64,000 bases of DNA from Neoscytalidium dimidiatum. Lineage: Eukaryota; Ascomycota; Dothideomycetes; Botryosphaeriales; Botryosphaeriaceae. Shown here piece after piece: positions 43,443 to 56,600 of the stretch. Each line of letters begins with the position of its first letter. Positions within the stretch are counted from its first letter, which is position 1. A program made the position numbers and the translations under genes. The notes beneath the pieces were generated by a model that was not told the DNA's origin, did not search any database, and saw nothing but the letters and a program-made list of their open reading frames with translations. Location: NCBI GenBank assembly GCA_037367355.1, contig CM074695.1, forward strand, positions 2,356,001-2,420,000. The letters run 5' to 3'.

Positions 43443-45432
43443 ATGGTTCTCCAAGGCAAATCTCTTTACCGTACTGCCGTCGCCGCCGGCAGTCTCGGCT
43501 TCGTTACCTTTGGATGGGATGCCGGTGTGCTAGGCGGCGTTCTCCTCACGCCGGACTTCCAGGAGGCCATTGGAGTATGTACCCGTCAAGCTGATACTCC
43601 AGACTTAGCTGACAGTGGGTAGTATCCTAATACCACCATCATCTCCATGGTTACGTCAGTGTTCCTGTTGGCATCGTGGCTGGGATGTGTCATCATCTCG
43701 GCCTTTGGCATGCAAATGGGCAGGAGGAGCTGGATCATTGCCGGTGAAATTGTCCAGATCATCGGCACTATCGTCAGCGCAACCAGCTACAGCTATGGAC
43801 AGCTGATCGCCGGGCGTGTTTTGATCGTAGGTAGACACCCTCCAGCCACGCAGACTGAATTATTCACAAGTGATACAAGGGTGTTGGCAACGGCTTTTGC
43901 ACGTCAATGATTCCCGTCTACGTTGCGGAAATGGCCACCAGCGTAAATGTGCGTGGAGCATCGGTTAACTTCATGATCTGCTCCGCGGCAGGCGGTATTG
44001 CGCTCGCTTACTGGGTGTAAGTCCATTTTTGCCGCTCGAGATTTTGAGATGTGGATGCTGATTTGGCTGTAGCGACTTTGGAATGACCTTCGCTACCGGC
44101 CAGGCAGTTTGGCGGTTCCCCGTTGCGCTCCAAATCATGTGGTCTCTCCTTACCATGGCCCTTATCTGGCCCACTCCGGACACTCCTCGTTACTATTACG
44201 CTCGAGGCCGCCACGAGCAGGGCGACTCCACACTCGAGCGTCTGTACGGCAAGGCTGTCACGGACCCCGAAGTCGAACAGCTGAGGAAGGACATCCTTGC
44301 TTCCATTGAGCTGGAAAAGGTAGCCACTGCCTCGCTCCGAGTCAAGGATTTCTTCTGGGACACATCCGATCTGCAGGCCGCGCGTCGTATTCGTACCGGT
44401 GTAATTCTTGTCGGTATTGGCTACATGATCGGAACTGACATGGTGTACTACTATATGACCACCATTTTCCAGACGTAAGCCAGCAATTATCATTATCATG
44501 AATAACTCTCGAAAGATTCTAACAGTCAGTAGATACATCGGGCTCCCGGCTGTGACCGCTTCCGCCCTCTCTGCCGTTGCAACCACGGTCCTCACTATCA
44601 CTAACTTCCTGGGAGTGACATTCATGGAGAAGCTCGGCCGTCGGACATGGCTCATCGCCGGCGCCATCGGCCAGACCATCTTCATGGCGACGTTCACGGG
44701 CCTGATGTCGAGCCCAGGCGCAAAGACGGGCGCCGCCGCCGCAGCGATGCTCTTCTGCTGGATCGCCGTGTTCGGGCCAACCTGGGGTAAGCACAGATAT
44801 CACCACTCCACACACCACGCCCGCATCTTTGAATGAAGCCGTGGGAAGCGGGAACGCTCGTAAAGACTGACTCGAGGAATCAGGCCCCGTCCCGTACGTT
44901 TACAGCTCAGAGATCATGCCGCTTCGCTACCGCCACATCGGATTCTCCCTGTCCGTCAGTGCGCAGTGGCTCTCGGCTTTCCTGACCACCTTCGCCGGCC
45001 CTATCGCCATTGCCGACCCGAACGTCGGCTGGAAGACGTGGATCTGGTTCCTGGTGTTCAACGCAATCGCGGGTCCCTATGGTAAGTCTTCGCTCCGGAG
45101 CCTGCTCCGCTACCTTCAACTGTCAGATATCCTCTCGTGCCCTCCTTTACCACCCATTTCCCCCTGCTCAGAACATTGGTCTATCGCGCTTCCATAGATG
45201 ATGAGCAAACACGCTGACGTTGATCGCCATCAAAACAGTCTACTTCTGTTGCCCGGAGACCCGCGGCCGCACGCTCGAGGAGGTCGACCTGATCTTCATG
45301 TCCGAGCGCCTGGAGAGCACGGCCGCCGCGAAGCAGCTGCACCACGTCGCCTCGTCGTCCATCTCGGGCGGCAGCAGCACCGCCGAGGGCAGCGTCGAGC
45401 GAGGCACCGCCTCTCCTACTAAGGAGGGTTGA
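43443..45432 (+). CDS. MFS transporter, sugar porter type
   Basis: Seven exons: 43443-43574, 43623-43826, 43880-44016, 44073-44474, 44533-44786, 44884-45081 and 45239-45432. The introns are 48-157 nt and the product is 506 residues. The order of hydrophobic segments fits 12 membrane helices. Sugar-porter marks are the opening FVTFGWDAGVLGG, the loop FGMQMGRRSW after helix 2, and GRVLIGVGNGF with PVYVAEMA. Others are GVTFMEKLGRRTW in the second half, PVPYVYSSEIMPLRYRH (the PETxxR/EIxPxRxR-type block) and PETRGRTLEEVD after helix 12. The long central loop (about 190-245) is charged. It probably moves a sugar, sugar acid or related polyol across the plasma membrane; the substrate cannot be read. 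The C-terminal tail is Ser-rich and cytosolic. It diverges from the P450 gene. Confidence 0.9.
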
Positions 45433-46290
45433 ATATCTAAAGAAACCTCGCCCTTCCGAGTGCCGCATACCATGGCAGTACCGGCGGGGTGTGGAGTAGT
45501 AGCTGCAAACGCAAAAAAAAAAAAAAAGGAGTACAGTACGTTGATGGTAAATCACTCGCTATGAACTGTCGCCGTGTTGGTGGGTGCGAGGAACGGAAAG
45601 GATGGAAAAGAGGAAGGAGGAACCCGTACCAAAACTTCTAGATCACGACCGCCGTAGTACGAAACTATCTTTAATGTTAATATTCACATCAAGCGCATGT
45701 GTTATCGTTCGACTGTCGTATGGTGGGCCGTGTAGAGCAGCGACTCTTTGATACAAGCGAAGCTGCACGAAACACTTAGTTGGTTCGAAAATCCGTAGTG
45801 ACTCAGGAAGACTGCGGGCGGAGGGGATCGAGGACGTGGTTGCTTGGACCTGCCGATACAGAAAGACTGGCGTTGTCTGAAGCTATATGAGCATAAGAAA
45901 TTCCAATCCTCAGGGCAGGTGCGCTCGATCCCACTACCACGAGAGCGAGCCTCACGCACGTCACTTACGTCAATTGCGGAAAGATGCGGTCACAAACATC
46001 ACAACGCATTCAATTCCTCTTGGGCCAGTCGATCAATCAGTCCATTGATATCCTCACAACTCTCGCAGAAAATATGCCGCCACTCCCTTTCCCAAACGTA
46101 ATGCTTCCGTCAAAGCCCGCCCGCTACCATGGGAGACGCCATGCATCTTTTTTATTTTCCCACCCGTGTAAAAGCAAAGCCACCTTGTAACGCCAATCGA
46201 CGACAATTAAAGCCCACATGGTATACAGCTTCGATGAGTCTAAACCGTCACTTCCCTTCTTCATCAACCCAGAGAAAGAAAGCTTCCCCG
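45433..46290. other. Intergenic, 3' ends of convergent genes
   Basis: About 860 bases between the convergent MFS and PFS2 genes, with an A run at 45512-45527. No gene seen. Confidence 0.6.
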
Positions 46291-48314
46291 TTACCTGGCC
46301 CTCCTGTACTTCCCCTGCCTCATCTGTTCCTGCAAACTCTCCTTCTGACTGGGAAGCGGCTCCCTTCTCCTCGAATTATTGCCATTCGTTCCGTTAGGAT
46401 CGCCGCTAGCAGCGTTCGGCATGGCCGGTGGCCCTGTTGGCTGCTGTCCGGGCTGCATCGGCGGCATGGGGAACCCGGGAATGCCAGGCGGGAACGGCGG
46501 CGGAGGAATACCTTGGAAGCCCGGAGGCGGAGGAGGGAAGGCGCCAGCTTGGCCACCGTTCGGCGGAGGGACGGGAGGAAGCGGGATCTGGCCGTTGCGG
46601 ATCATCTCTGCGAGCTTGCTGGGGTCCATGCCGGGAGGCAGGGCCGGAATGCCACCAGGACCGGGAAACGGCGGTGCGCCTGGTCCCGGAGGAGGCGGCG
46701 GAGGGATCATGTTCGGGACGATTGGACCGTTCGACGCAGGACCGCCTAGACCAGGGAGTTGGGCACCGCCGATGCTCGAACCGTCGGCGAAGCCTAAGCC
46801 TGGCAGACCGGGGAGTGTAGGTTGCTTTGTGGGCATCTTCTGGTCGACGAGTCCATCAGCTTCGTCCTCCGCCTCTTGCTCCTCTTCTTCTTGTTGCCTT
46901 CTGCGAGCGTCACGGCGGTCGTAGATGCCCTGGGCCTCGGCTGCGGCTTGGCCAATATGATATCTGTCATTGAAAGGAATGGTCTCTCCAGGCCGTGGTC
47001 TCGTCCAGAAGCGGGTGATTCGGTCATTGGAACCGGAAGCCAGGATGTGTCCCAGTGGATGCCAGTCCAGAGTCCAAATAGCGAAATCGTGCGCTTGCGG
47101 GACCCTATGGGCTGGATAGATGGTTTGTGCCGGGGCGTTTGAGGGATCGGGGCTGTCGTAGGGAGATACGGTCGGTTCGATTCCGGGTGGTGCATTCTGC
47201 TCGTCAAGAAGATAGTGGAAGAGGCTGCCATCGACGCCACCAGTGGAGAGTAGATTACGATGGATAGGGTGCCACGTTAAGGTCGTGATATCTTTTTCAT
47301 GGCCGCGGAGAAGTAGAACGTCGCGCATCATGCGGAGATCAAATATTCTTGCGGTGTGGTCTCTGGCGCATGTTGCAAGCAGTTGACCCTGGGTGCGCTC
47401 AAAAGATGTCTTAGAGATAGTGTTCTTGTGGCCGTGCAGAGTAGTTAAGCAACGGCCGGTACGCGGATCCCATAGCTTGATCTGATGATCCTTGGAGCCT
47501 GAAACCAGCAAGCCTTTAGTTGGGTGCCAGTCGACTGTCTTAGCTTCCCAGCCGTGTCCAGTCAAAGTGGACTCCTCAATTCCGCCAGCAAAATCAAAGA
47601 TCTTCAGGGTAGCATCATCGGAGGCAGTAACGAATTTAGAGTCGGTAGGCGCAAAAGCCAAGTCACGAATGGGTTCGTTGTGGGCTTGCAACGCTTTGAC
47701 GTTGTTGAAGTTGGGCTGCCAGTATTTCACCACGCCGTCTTGGTCGGCTGACACCAGCCAGTCGTCACTGTGCGAGTACTGGGCGGCACGGATGGCTGAA
47801 TCGTGGGCTTGCATAATGGTTTCGAAGTTGAAGCCCATACCATTCCACAGCGTGAATTCTCCACTTGTCGAGCCGGTAAGCAGGCGTCTGCCTTCCGGGG
47901 TCCATCGCACAACGTTGACGGGGTGCTTGACTTTGTTTAACGAGGCGTGTAGGTGCTTTGCGGGAATCGTCTCGGCAGCAGCGCCGAGGCGAGCGAGCGG
48001 AGGTATCATCTATCCCATGTCAGCTTTGCGCAAGTAAATTTCCTTTCAGACGTACGTCGACCATGTAACTAATGCTGGGCCTTTCGGCCTCCACGGGCGG
48101 AAGGCCTTTGTATCGCGGACGGCGATTGCGCGCCCACTGGACCATTGTCGAGCCATAATCGGTGGCGGCACCTGCAGAGCTGTCAGACGACCAAACTATA
48201 CGTTTGCAGCAACGTATGATGCTCAGCTGGTGGGAGGTAAGATAACGCACGTCTGGCCCTGGTGCGCGGAATGCCATCGTGGCCGCCGGTCTGGTAGTGG
48301 AACTCGCGATCCAT
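46291..48314 (-). CDS. pfs2: Polyadenylation factor subunit 2 (PFS2/WDR33-like)
   Basis: Three exons, 48314-48251, 48171-48056 and 48009-46291, with introns of 79 and 46 nt, give 632 residues. PFS2 is the WD40 scaffold of the cleavage and polyadenylation factor that recognises the poly(A) signal. The N-terminal [20 protein letters not shown] (about 25-44) is the hallmark that precedes the propeller. Seven WD units follow (about 85-395), for example [51 protein letters not shown] and [20 protein letters not shown]. The C-terminal third is Pro/Gly-rich ([12 protein letters not shown]) with an acidic/Gln spacer, as in WDR33. The start is chosen by phase: only the ATG at 48314, read in another frame than the ATG at 48277, splices in frame to exon 2. 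Confidence 0.9.
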
Positions 48315-48879
48315 GGCGCAGGAAATTCAGCAGGGAAGAGCGTGTCACCAGGCGCGAGAGAGCAGCAGCAGGGCGAGTGCGGAGCGCGGCATGGGGGTGG
48401 TGCAGGCGGTGCAGGTGGAGCAGCGTCGCGGGTGCAGGTCGAGCTCGACGCGGCGCACGAGAGAGAGTGACGGCGGCGGGCTGCGAGGACCGCACCAGCC
48501 ACAGCCGGAGGCGCCGCAGCACCGCAGCACCGCGGCACGACAGCACCACAGCTCGCCTGCGCCACCGCGGGAGAGAGCGGAGGGCCGGCAGTCGGGCTGA
48601 TCCTGGCTCGCTGACCCTGGGGCTGCTGGCTCTCGACAAGCTGCAGCGCGCGCCAAAAAAGCTCAACGAGCTCTCCGCCCAGCCGCTGATTGGGGCCCGC
48701 CGCTGGAATGCTGTCCTCGACGCTGCTCGCGATACCCACGCTCTTCGCTCCACGGAGTCTCCACCACCTCCTCCGTGACACCGACGACCAATGCGCCGCC
48801 CTGTCCTCTCCGCTCCTCCCTGAGCTCTCCCCTCGCCCCGCCTTCCTCTCTGCGCCTGCCCAAACAGCCACCTGCCCCA
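48315..48879. promoter_or_regulatory. Divergent promoter of pfs2 and DGAT1-like genes
   Basis: 565 GC-rich bases between opposite start codons. Long overlapping frames on both strands come from Arg/Ala-rich low complexity and are not genes. No TATA box seen. Confidence 0.5.
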
Positions 48880-50579
48880 ATGGCTTCCAGCGTTGAGACG
48901 GCCGTATCAACGAGCACCGACATCCCCATAACGAACCCCGATAGGCAGTACACTGCTGCCGCCTCGCCCCAGTCCGATCCGAAGCCCGCCCCTGCCTCCA
49001 ATGGCCAGCCGCGCTCCGCCTCGTCCGCGAAGAATGTCGGGAAATACAGACACGTCGTTGCTGTCCACCACCAGGCTCGCCCCTCGTGTCTTAGCCAAGA
49101 TGCGGAGAAGGCTCCCAGCTTCGTGGGCTTCCGCAACCTAATGATCCTGGTGCTGAGTATGCCGCACCCCTAGGCGTTGCGACGAAGCCTCTGCTAACCG
49201 CTTATCATCAAGTCGTCTCCAACTTGCGCTTGATGATCGAAAACTTCCGGAAGGTACATGGTCCGCCCTGCACTCCTCAGCCGTTCCAAACTGACCCTTT
49301 TGCTTCCAGTACGGAGTGCTGATCTGTATCCGCTGCCACGATTATCGCCGCCAGGACGTTGTTTACGGCTCCATTCTGTACTTCCTCGTTCCTTGTCATC
49401 TTTTCGTCGCATACGTCATCGAACTCGCCGCAGCACAGCAGGCCAAGGGCGCTATAGCACAGATCAAGAAGGCTGAGTCGCCCAAGGACGCCCAGGCCAG
49501 ACGCGATGAGTTCCGCCACACGTGGGGCCTGATTGCTTTTGCTCATGGTGTCAATGCAACTCTGAACCTTCTGGTCGCCTCCACCGTCGTCTACTACTGG
49601 ATCCACCATCCTGGAATTGGAACTCTCTGCGAGCTGCACGCCATCATTGTTTGGCTGAAGACATGCTCATACGCCTTCACCAACCGCGATCTGCGCCATG
49701 CTCTACTAGAGGAAGCTGACAATGCTCCGCTCCCCGATGTGTACAGGGAATGCCCGTATCCAAAGAATATCTCGGTCAAGAACCTGACGTATTTCTGGTG
49801 GGCTCCCACCCTGGTCTATCAACCCGTCTACCCCCGCACCGATAAGATCAGATGGCCCTTTGTCTTCAAGCGCTGTGGCGAAATGATCGGCCTCAGCATT
49901 GTCATCTGGATTGCTTCCGCTCAGTATGCCTCACCACTGCTGAAGAACTCGTTGGACAAGATTGCCACGCTTGACTTCGTTTCCATCGTAGAGCGCATGC
50001 TTAAACTCTCGACCATTTCGCTTTTCTGTTGGCTCGCAGGTTTCATGGCCTTCTTCCACTCGTTCTTGAATGCTCTGGCTGAAGTCATGCGCTTCGGAGA
50101 CCGCGAGTTCTATACCGAGTGGTGGAATGCAACCAGCATTCGCATCTACTGGGTGACCTGGAACAAGCCTGTTGCTAGCTTCATGCGCAGACACGTCTAT
50201 AGCCCACTCTGTGGTCGTGGTATCCCACCTGTGATCGCGCAGATTATCGTCTTCTTGTTTTCTGGCGCGCTGCACGAACTCGCTGTCGGCGTGCCAACCC
50301 ATAACATCATTGGTGTGTAGCCCGTATCCTGACCTCATCGTCTTCAGCATTCACTAATTCTTTCCAGGTGTTGCTTTTGCTGGAATGATTTTCCAAATTC
50401 CGCTCATCTTGCTTACGGACCCCCTCCAGCGAATGAAGGGTCTCAACGGAAAAGTGATAGGCAACATGATCTTCTGGGTCAGTTTTTGCCTGGTCGGACA
50501 ACCCTTGGCGGCATTGCTATACTTCTTCGCTTGGCAAGCTAAGTACGGCACTGTGAGTAGACCACAGCTGTGGCAGTAA
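48880..50579 (+). CDS. MBOAT acyltransferase, DGAT1-type
   Basis: Four exons, 48880-49156, 49213-49253, 49310-50312 and 50368-50579, with introns of 55-56 nt, give 510 residues. It is a membrane-bound O-acyltransferase most like diacylglycerol O-acyltransferase 1, which makes triacylglycerol in the ER. The motif FYTEWWN (373-379) is the FYxDWWN signature, and the catalytic His428 lies in [12 protein letters not shown]. The stretch [19 protein letters not shown] is also typical. After a 75-residue disordered N-terminus come many hydrophobic helices, for example [19 protein letters not shown] and [25 protein letters not shown] sterol O-acyltransferase is the main alternative; the FYxxWWN and HELAVG context favours DGAT1. 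The last codons could also be spliced out (GTGAGT at 50553), which would change the tail. Confidence 0.88.
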
Positions 50580-53500
50580 TCAAATTCGCCTTCTTTGTAG
50601 TTTTTTTTTTTACCTTTGATGTCCCGCCGCTCTATCTCGTTGTCTTTAGACTTTTCGGGCTTGGAGGTCTGGTGGGTAGTCTCGTCTCTTCTCCTTCCGA
50701 AAATTTATTTATAAAAATGCCGCTGGCGTAAGGAGTTGAATGGAATCGCAGATTTTTACTAGTAACCCTGCAGAGCTTCTGTGAAGCTTGATCTGTTTCT
50801 CGCATAAGCGCGTAAAACCGGTGTTTTGATAAGCAGCTGTCCATCGGCCCGCCCTTCACGTGATGATACCAAAACAACTTGGTGTGGTCTGACGAGAGGA
50901 TTGATCCGCAGCGGGCCGCAGCGCCTTGGTATAGATCTCCACAAATATCACCAACGCTATTATTGGACGATTCAAGAGTTGAAAATGTCAGATCACGGCT
51001 TCTCAAACCGTTAGCGTTCACCCAAGGCACGTAAGACTAGGCCCGCCTTTTCCCTTTTGCCACCCTTCCAATACAATCCACCGCCCCTTCAAATCTCCGT
51101 CGATTCCGTCAATAAAGCTTCAATTCATCCAGACGAGAATTTAGTTCCGGTGGCGATTCAAAGCATAGGGTCGCGGGAGATCGGTCCTCGTTTTCGAACG
51201 GTCCCGAGCGAAACGCTCCGACCTAACCCACATCCGCGTTCCTTTGACCGCACTCCTCAGCCCGGGCGAAGAGAGCATAAGATGACACTAATACTAACAC
51301 GTCGAGGTGGTTTCTCCAACGGCGCTTACCACAGTACTGCCATGATATCACATCTCGCGTGCCACGCGAATTCGACCCCACACGCTTCCCGCGGCATCAT
51401 CGGGACGCGGGCCGGCGGGGCACACATACACGGCCTCTCGGCCCAGGCGCGCCGTGCGAGCCAAAGACGGGAAAGAGGCATCTGGAACGCCGCAGGTGGC
51501 GGTGGCGAGGCTTCCTGATTGCGGAGAGTGATGCAGATAACCGGGAGGAAGAGACCATCTTCCGGGTATTGAAGGGCAGTAGGGTGAGTAGAGGAACTGC
51601 TTCGTTACGAGTAGCTCTCACTTTTAATTGTTCATCATGGTAGAGGGGAAGGAGCAAGATCAAGATATAATACTTTTTTTTTTCTGTCGTTTGGATGTAT
51701 TTTTTTTATCAGTTTTATCTATACCAAGATGTGGTGGTTTTGTTTGTCCTTTTTGGTAGGTGTTGTTATGACTTGTTGATCCTGAAGAGAGAAGAAAGAA
51801 AAAAGGGAACAGAAGGAACCCCAGCCGGAAGAAACCTAATATCCCGTCCGAAAAAAGGGTAACAGATTGGATAAACCCGTCAAGATGTGGAAATCAACAC
51901 CATTCCCGCCCCGCTGTGCCTGTGCAATCCGAACCCAACATGCTTCGCGAGCATTGCGCGCTTGCCCTCAACCGAAAAAAAAAAAAAAATTCAAACTCCG
52001 CGTTGGCATAAGAAACCTATCAGTATCGCACAACGTCAGATGTCCTCTTCATGAACCCTCCGCTTGACATTCCAATCTGTATCTCAGCACGCAGCCAGAC
52101 CCGGTGTTCCTTGCGCCGTCTTGCTAGTCCATCTCATGTTCCAATGATCTTTTCGTTGGCCCAAGCGATTTGACCCGGACTTCTCTTCAGCGACAGAACA
52201 CGGCCCGGTTCTAGCTACTCTTCCACGAAGGTTGGGGGACATCTTCTCCTCTTTTCTCATGCATTCATCCCTCATTCCTACCCTCATCTCCGTCGATCGC
52301 TGCTCGCGCCACGGGAAAGGAAAGGGCCAATCGGTCTATCTGTACAACATGTGCCATGCTCTCAGTTCGAAACAAAAAGGAAAATTTGAAGAAATTGGAA
52401 ATTAAACCAAGAAAGTCCCCAAGAAAAGAGAAAGGGTAGCCCCGCCCATGATGACGGTGAGAACATAGGGGAAAGAAGAGCCGAAAAAATTTAACACCGG
52501 ATCAAAAACCTCATACCCACCCACGGGAGACGTAAAACTCAAAGTTGCAACAGAAAGACCAAGAACCAATAACCCCGATCGCTATGTGCTGTACGGTTAT
52601 GCATGAGCCTGCGCTATCCCTGACAATGATGATACTAGTGATAACTTCACTTTCAATTTCCACATTCCCACATTCCAGTTTCCCATACCGTGTTGAAACA
52701 ATAGAAGCGCGCCAGAAATTGATGTGACAGTTATGCATGCATGCGTTTTGCGAAAGAAGTAGCGGGGAAGACTTCGATAGGGAAGAAAACAGGAAATCGA
52801 AGGCCTAGCTAAGATTTTCGGTTCCTTCCCTCGTTTTTTTTTCTTTCGTCAAGTTTTTGTGGTGATAAATATTTGACCACTCGAAGTAGCTGGAGTCCCG
52901 CATTTAGATTGCAGTGGTACCATTACTTTTGACTGGTGCAACCCAAGGTCGCTTATAGTAATGCAGGGCGAAGATTTACTTCCGGTAATTTTGCCGATGT
53001 CGAGTACTTGGAAGTTACGTGCGTTGGCGTCATCGATCTGGGGTACATAGATTCAGCCGCGTTGGAGAGGCGTTTGCGGACCTGAATTGGAAGCAGCGTG
53101 ATCGTGATTCCATATGTTCGATTGGTTGTCGCGATGTTGGCCGACATGCGCGTCTTCGAAATCGATGTCTCTATTTCTGCTTTCTGCTGACTTCCAAAAG
53201 AGCTCTTTTTTTCTTTTTCTTTTCCCGTGGCCATGATGTTCGAAGTACCGCCAACCCATATCATAACTGTCACCTTTTACTACCCCTCTTGTCATTCTCA
53301 TCAGGTGAAATTCCAACGCCTTCTACCAAGCCGGAAGATATCGTGCGGGACAAACTTTTGTTCTTCGGACGAGGCGCATCCCAATTCCAAAGGGAAAAGA
53401 CTCAATGCCGTCACGCGCCTATGACCCTTTCCGTGGCAACATGCTCCTCAAAGGAGTTGAAGCTCGAGACCAAAATTCATGACTCCGGCATAAAACTGGG

Positions 53501-53615
53501 CCATGACAATGCGATTCAATCGCACACAGTCGTCCATGAGCAGTCCCCCAGCAATGCAGTTTAGGAGTTTCTTCGTGAGATCCCACAGGGTGGCAAATGA
53601 TAATGGCCCATTGTG
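50580..53615. other. 3.0 kb intergenic stretch, A/T-tract rich
   Basis: It lies between the DGAT1-like gene and the 3' end of the Trf-like gene. Homopolymer tracts are common (T at 51675-51683, A at 51975-51988, T at 53215-53222). Frames are short. No gene, tRNA or transposon remnant can be supported. Confidence 0.55.
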
Positions 53616-56600
53616 CTAACCACCTTTCCGGTCAGCCTCGTTGGCCGGAAGGGGCTCGCCTCCTCTTTGCTCGCCGCTCTTGCTGGCGTTAGATTTAGCG
53701 CGCTTGCGGCCACCTTTCTTGCCTCCACTAGACTTTTGCCAACCACCATTTGAAGGAGAGTTGCCGGCACTAGAACCTTTATTCGCAGGCTTCTCGTGCA
53801 TATTGGCGCTCTCCTTCTTTGATTGAGGAGGTTGTTTCGCATTCTGAGCACCAGAACGGAGAGAAGCCGGCTGGTTTTCCTTCTCCACTGGTCCGGAGCT
53901 AGCAGAAAACGTCCCATTCGGAGGCTGAATACCAGCAGATAATGCGCCACGACTGGCTGTTGGCGACGGCGTCCTAGTCTCCTGGACTGGTGACAGTATA
54001 GGCAGGACAGCCGACTTTACCGTCTGCGGCGGAGCGGCAGATGCTCTTGCTGTGTCCAGTTGTGATACTCCATTCGGAACGGGCTTCACACGCCATGGCG
54101 GAATATTTTGGGTGTTAACCGATGTCAGTCCTGCTGTGTAGTCGTCCCCGTTGATTGCATAGCTCCCTGCAGAGTTCGATCCAGAGGATGTGTAGCTCGG
54201 CATGTTCGCTTGAGATGTTGTTCCATATATATCGATGCCGTTGGGGCCTTCCGGCTCAGAAGAGGCAAGATGGCGACGTAGCAGTTCGTTCGCGTAGATC
54301 TGTTGCTGCTGCTGCTGCTCTGGCAACTCCATTGGGAATGGCTCGTCCGGACGCGCTGAACCGGCAATTGACGAGACAGAATCTCTGTCAGTAAAGCCAT
54401 TTGAGTCGACACTCTCGGCAAGACTGCGCAGCTCCCTAGCTTGCGGTGCTCGATACGAACCATTCACTATTACCGGTCCCGACTCGACACGGGGCGCTGC
54501 CGGTATCGTTTTCTCAGGTACCTGCAGCGGCGCAGAAGATGCAGGAGTTGGCCGCACACCTGTTGAAAAGCTTCTGTTATGGCCGCGCCCTAAGGGTGAT
54601 GGCGATCTCGATGCAAGCTGCTGCGCTTGAGACTGCTGGGGCGGTGCCAATTCTGGCGATATCTTTTTCCGCCTCTGCGCTAGTTCCTGAAATGAAGGGA
54701 TTTGCTGCACGGTATAGTCTTGAAGATGCGATCGGAACTGCTGCTGCGGAGACTCGTTCATGAAATAGCCATAATACTCCTTCGGCGAGCCATTCTGAGC
54801 TGGCTCACGGGTAGTCGCAAAGCTCTGCGTCTGGTGCTGTGGAACATCCACTGCTTGTTGCTGAGCCACCGCGGCCTCCTGCGTTGACCGGGCAATAGGG
54901 TATGTCATGAGATTAGGTGGATAGCTTGGAATCGGCGGGTAAGCTTGCAGAAGCAAAGCGTTCTGATCAGCTCTGGCTGGCTGTGAATGTGACCTGATCG
55001 CGCTGTTTGCTTGGCCTTCTGCCACTGTCGCGCGATGGACGCCGCGCCTCTGTGTTGGAACACTTAAGGGCAATGATGGCGACGACGGGTTCGTCCGGAT
55101 GCCATCCTGAGAATGCGACTGAGACATCGGTTGGGGCTGCTCAAAACCATTCGGGTACGGATATAGATATTGCGGCATGAGAGGTGCAGTTGCAGGCGGC
55201 TCGTTCGGATCCCTCGACACCGGCTGTGCCGTCACATATTGTGTCTTCGGCGGTGAACCATGGCTTGAGCCGTTTCTGGCCTGAGCCTGTGCCTGGGCGA
55301 TAGCTTGCGCTTGCGCATGTGCTGCACGAGCCTGTGCTTGAGCAAAAAGCTGCGCTTTCAGGCTATGTTGCTGCATCTCAAGCATCTGATATTGCTTATA
55401 CAGCTGTTCGTGCAAAGACGCCCCTGTCGTAGCAGCAAAATAGTCCGGGCCAGCGCCTGCTAGTGGTGGGCTTAGGAATGGAAGCGAATGGGCATAGTTA
55501 GCACCACTTGACGACCGACTTCGATCACCCTGGTTATTCCTCTGATTGTAATGAGTCCGGCCACCCCGACTCCCGTTTCCACGACCCCCTCTTCGAGAAG
55601 GAGATGTGCTATGCGTCAGTGTCGGTTTTGGTGCTGGTGGTGGCTTCTGGAACGTGGGACGCTCCTCCTTCGGAAAGACAAACTGCTCGCATGCCTTATC
55701 CAACTGTCCGCCTTCCGCAAGGAGGTCGAAAGCTTGGCGAATTTCCAAATGGATGCCACGGAAAGCATAATCATCAGCGGAGTTACCCAGGTTTCGAGAG
55801 ACGTTGAATGGCTCCTCAACACACAAACGAAATCGGCCTTCCTTGTTGCCACTGTCAACCTCCCATCCCTTCTCTTTCCGAGTCAAAAATTTGCCGTGCC
55901 TAACGGAGACTACATCACGTTCGTAATCGAAGTCATGACCATATAGCCGAAAGAACTGAAAGAGGAGCTGCCCCAAAGACTCCTTGTTGGCTTTCCCAAA
56001 ACCACGAATTTTGTCCAGATCGTCAAAGAAACTCGAGTCTTCGCCAGTTTCGGTAGGGTGCTTTTCGAACGGCATTTGGTGCAAAGCAGGCAGGACTGGC
56101 GGGTCCCTAGTCTGCAAAAAATTCAAGACCATGCAAATCCAGGTGTACGAACTCAAAGTACCACCCATTGCTTGAGGAGTCAGCGTAAGCGGCCGAAGAG
56201 TGAACAGCTAAACAAACGTACCGGCATCATTCAGTATCCGCTGTTTTGTCCAGTACTTGATGATCATAGTCAACGGACGGACACGCTCATCAATTTGGAC
56301 ATACGTCTTGATCATCCTCGTATTCTCCAGAGCCAGCGTGTTGTTGACGTTCATGTCGCAGGCAAGCTCGAGTTCAGGGTCCCAGACCTTAACGATTGGC
56401 ACCTTTGCCGAGGCTACGCAAACCACCTTGCTCATGCCGTCTGTATCTGTTTCAGCAAAATGTTTCGATAAAGCGGGACTCTCCAACGTACGTTTCGCCA
56501 GTGCTTCAGCCAGCATGTGCACACTTTCCAGCTTCCTCATTGGAGTCTGGATGCACACGTCAACTGCATGCATATTAGCATTCACGATAGGTGCAGTAAT

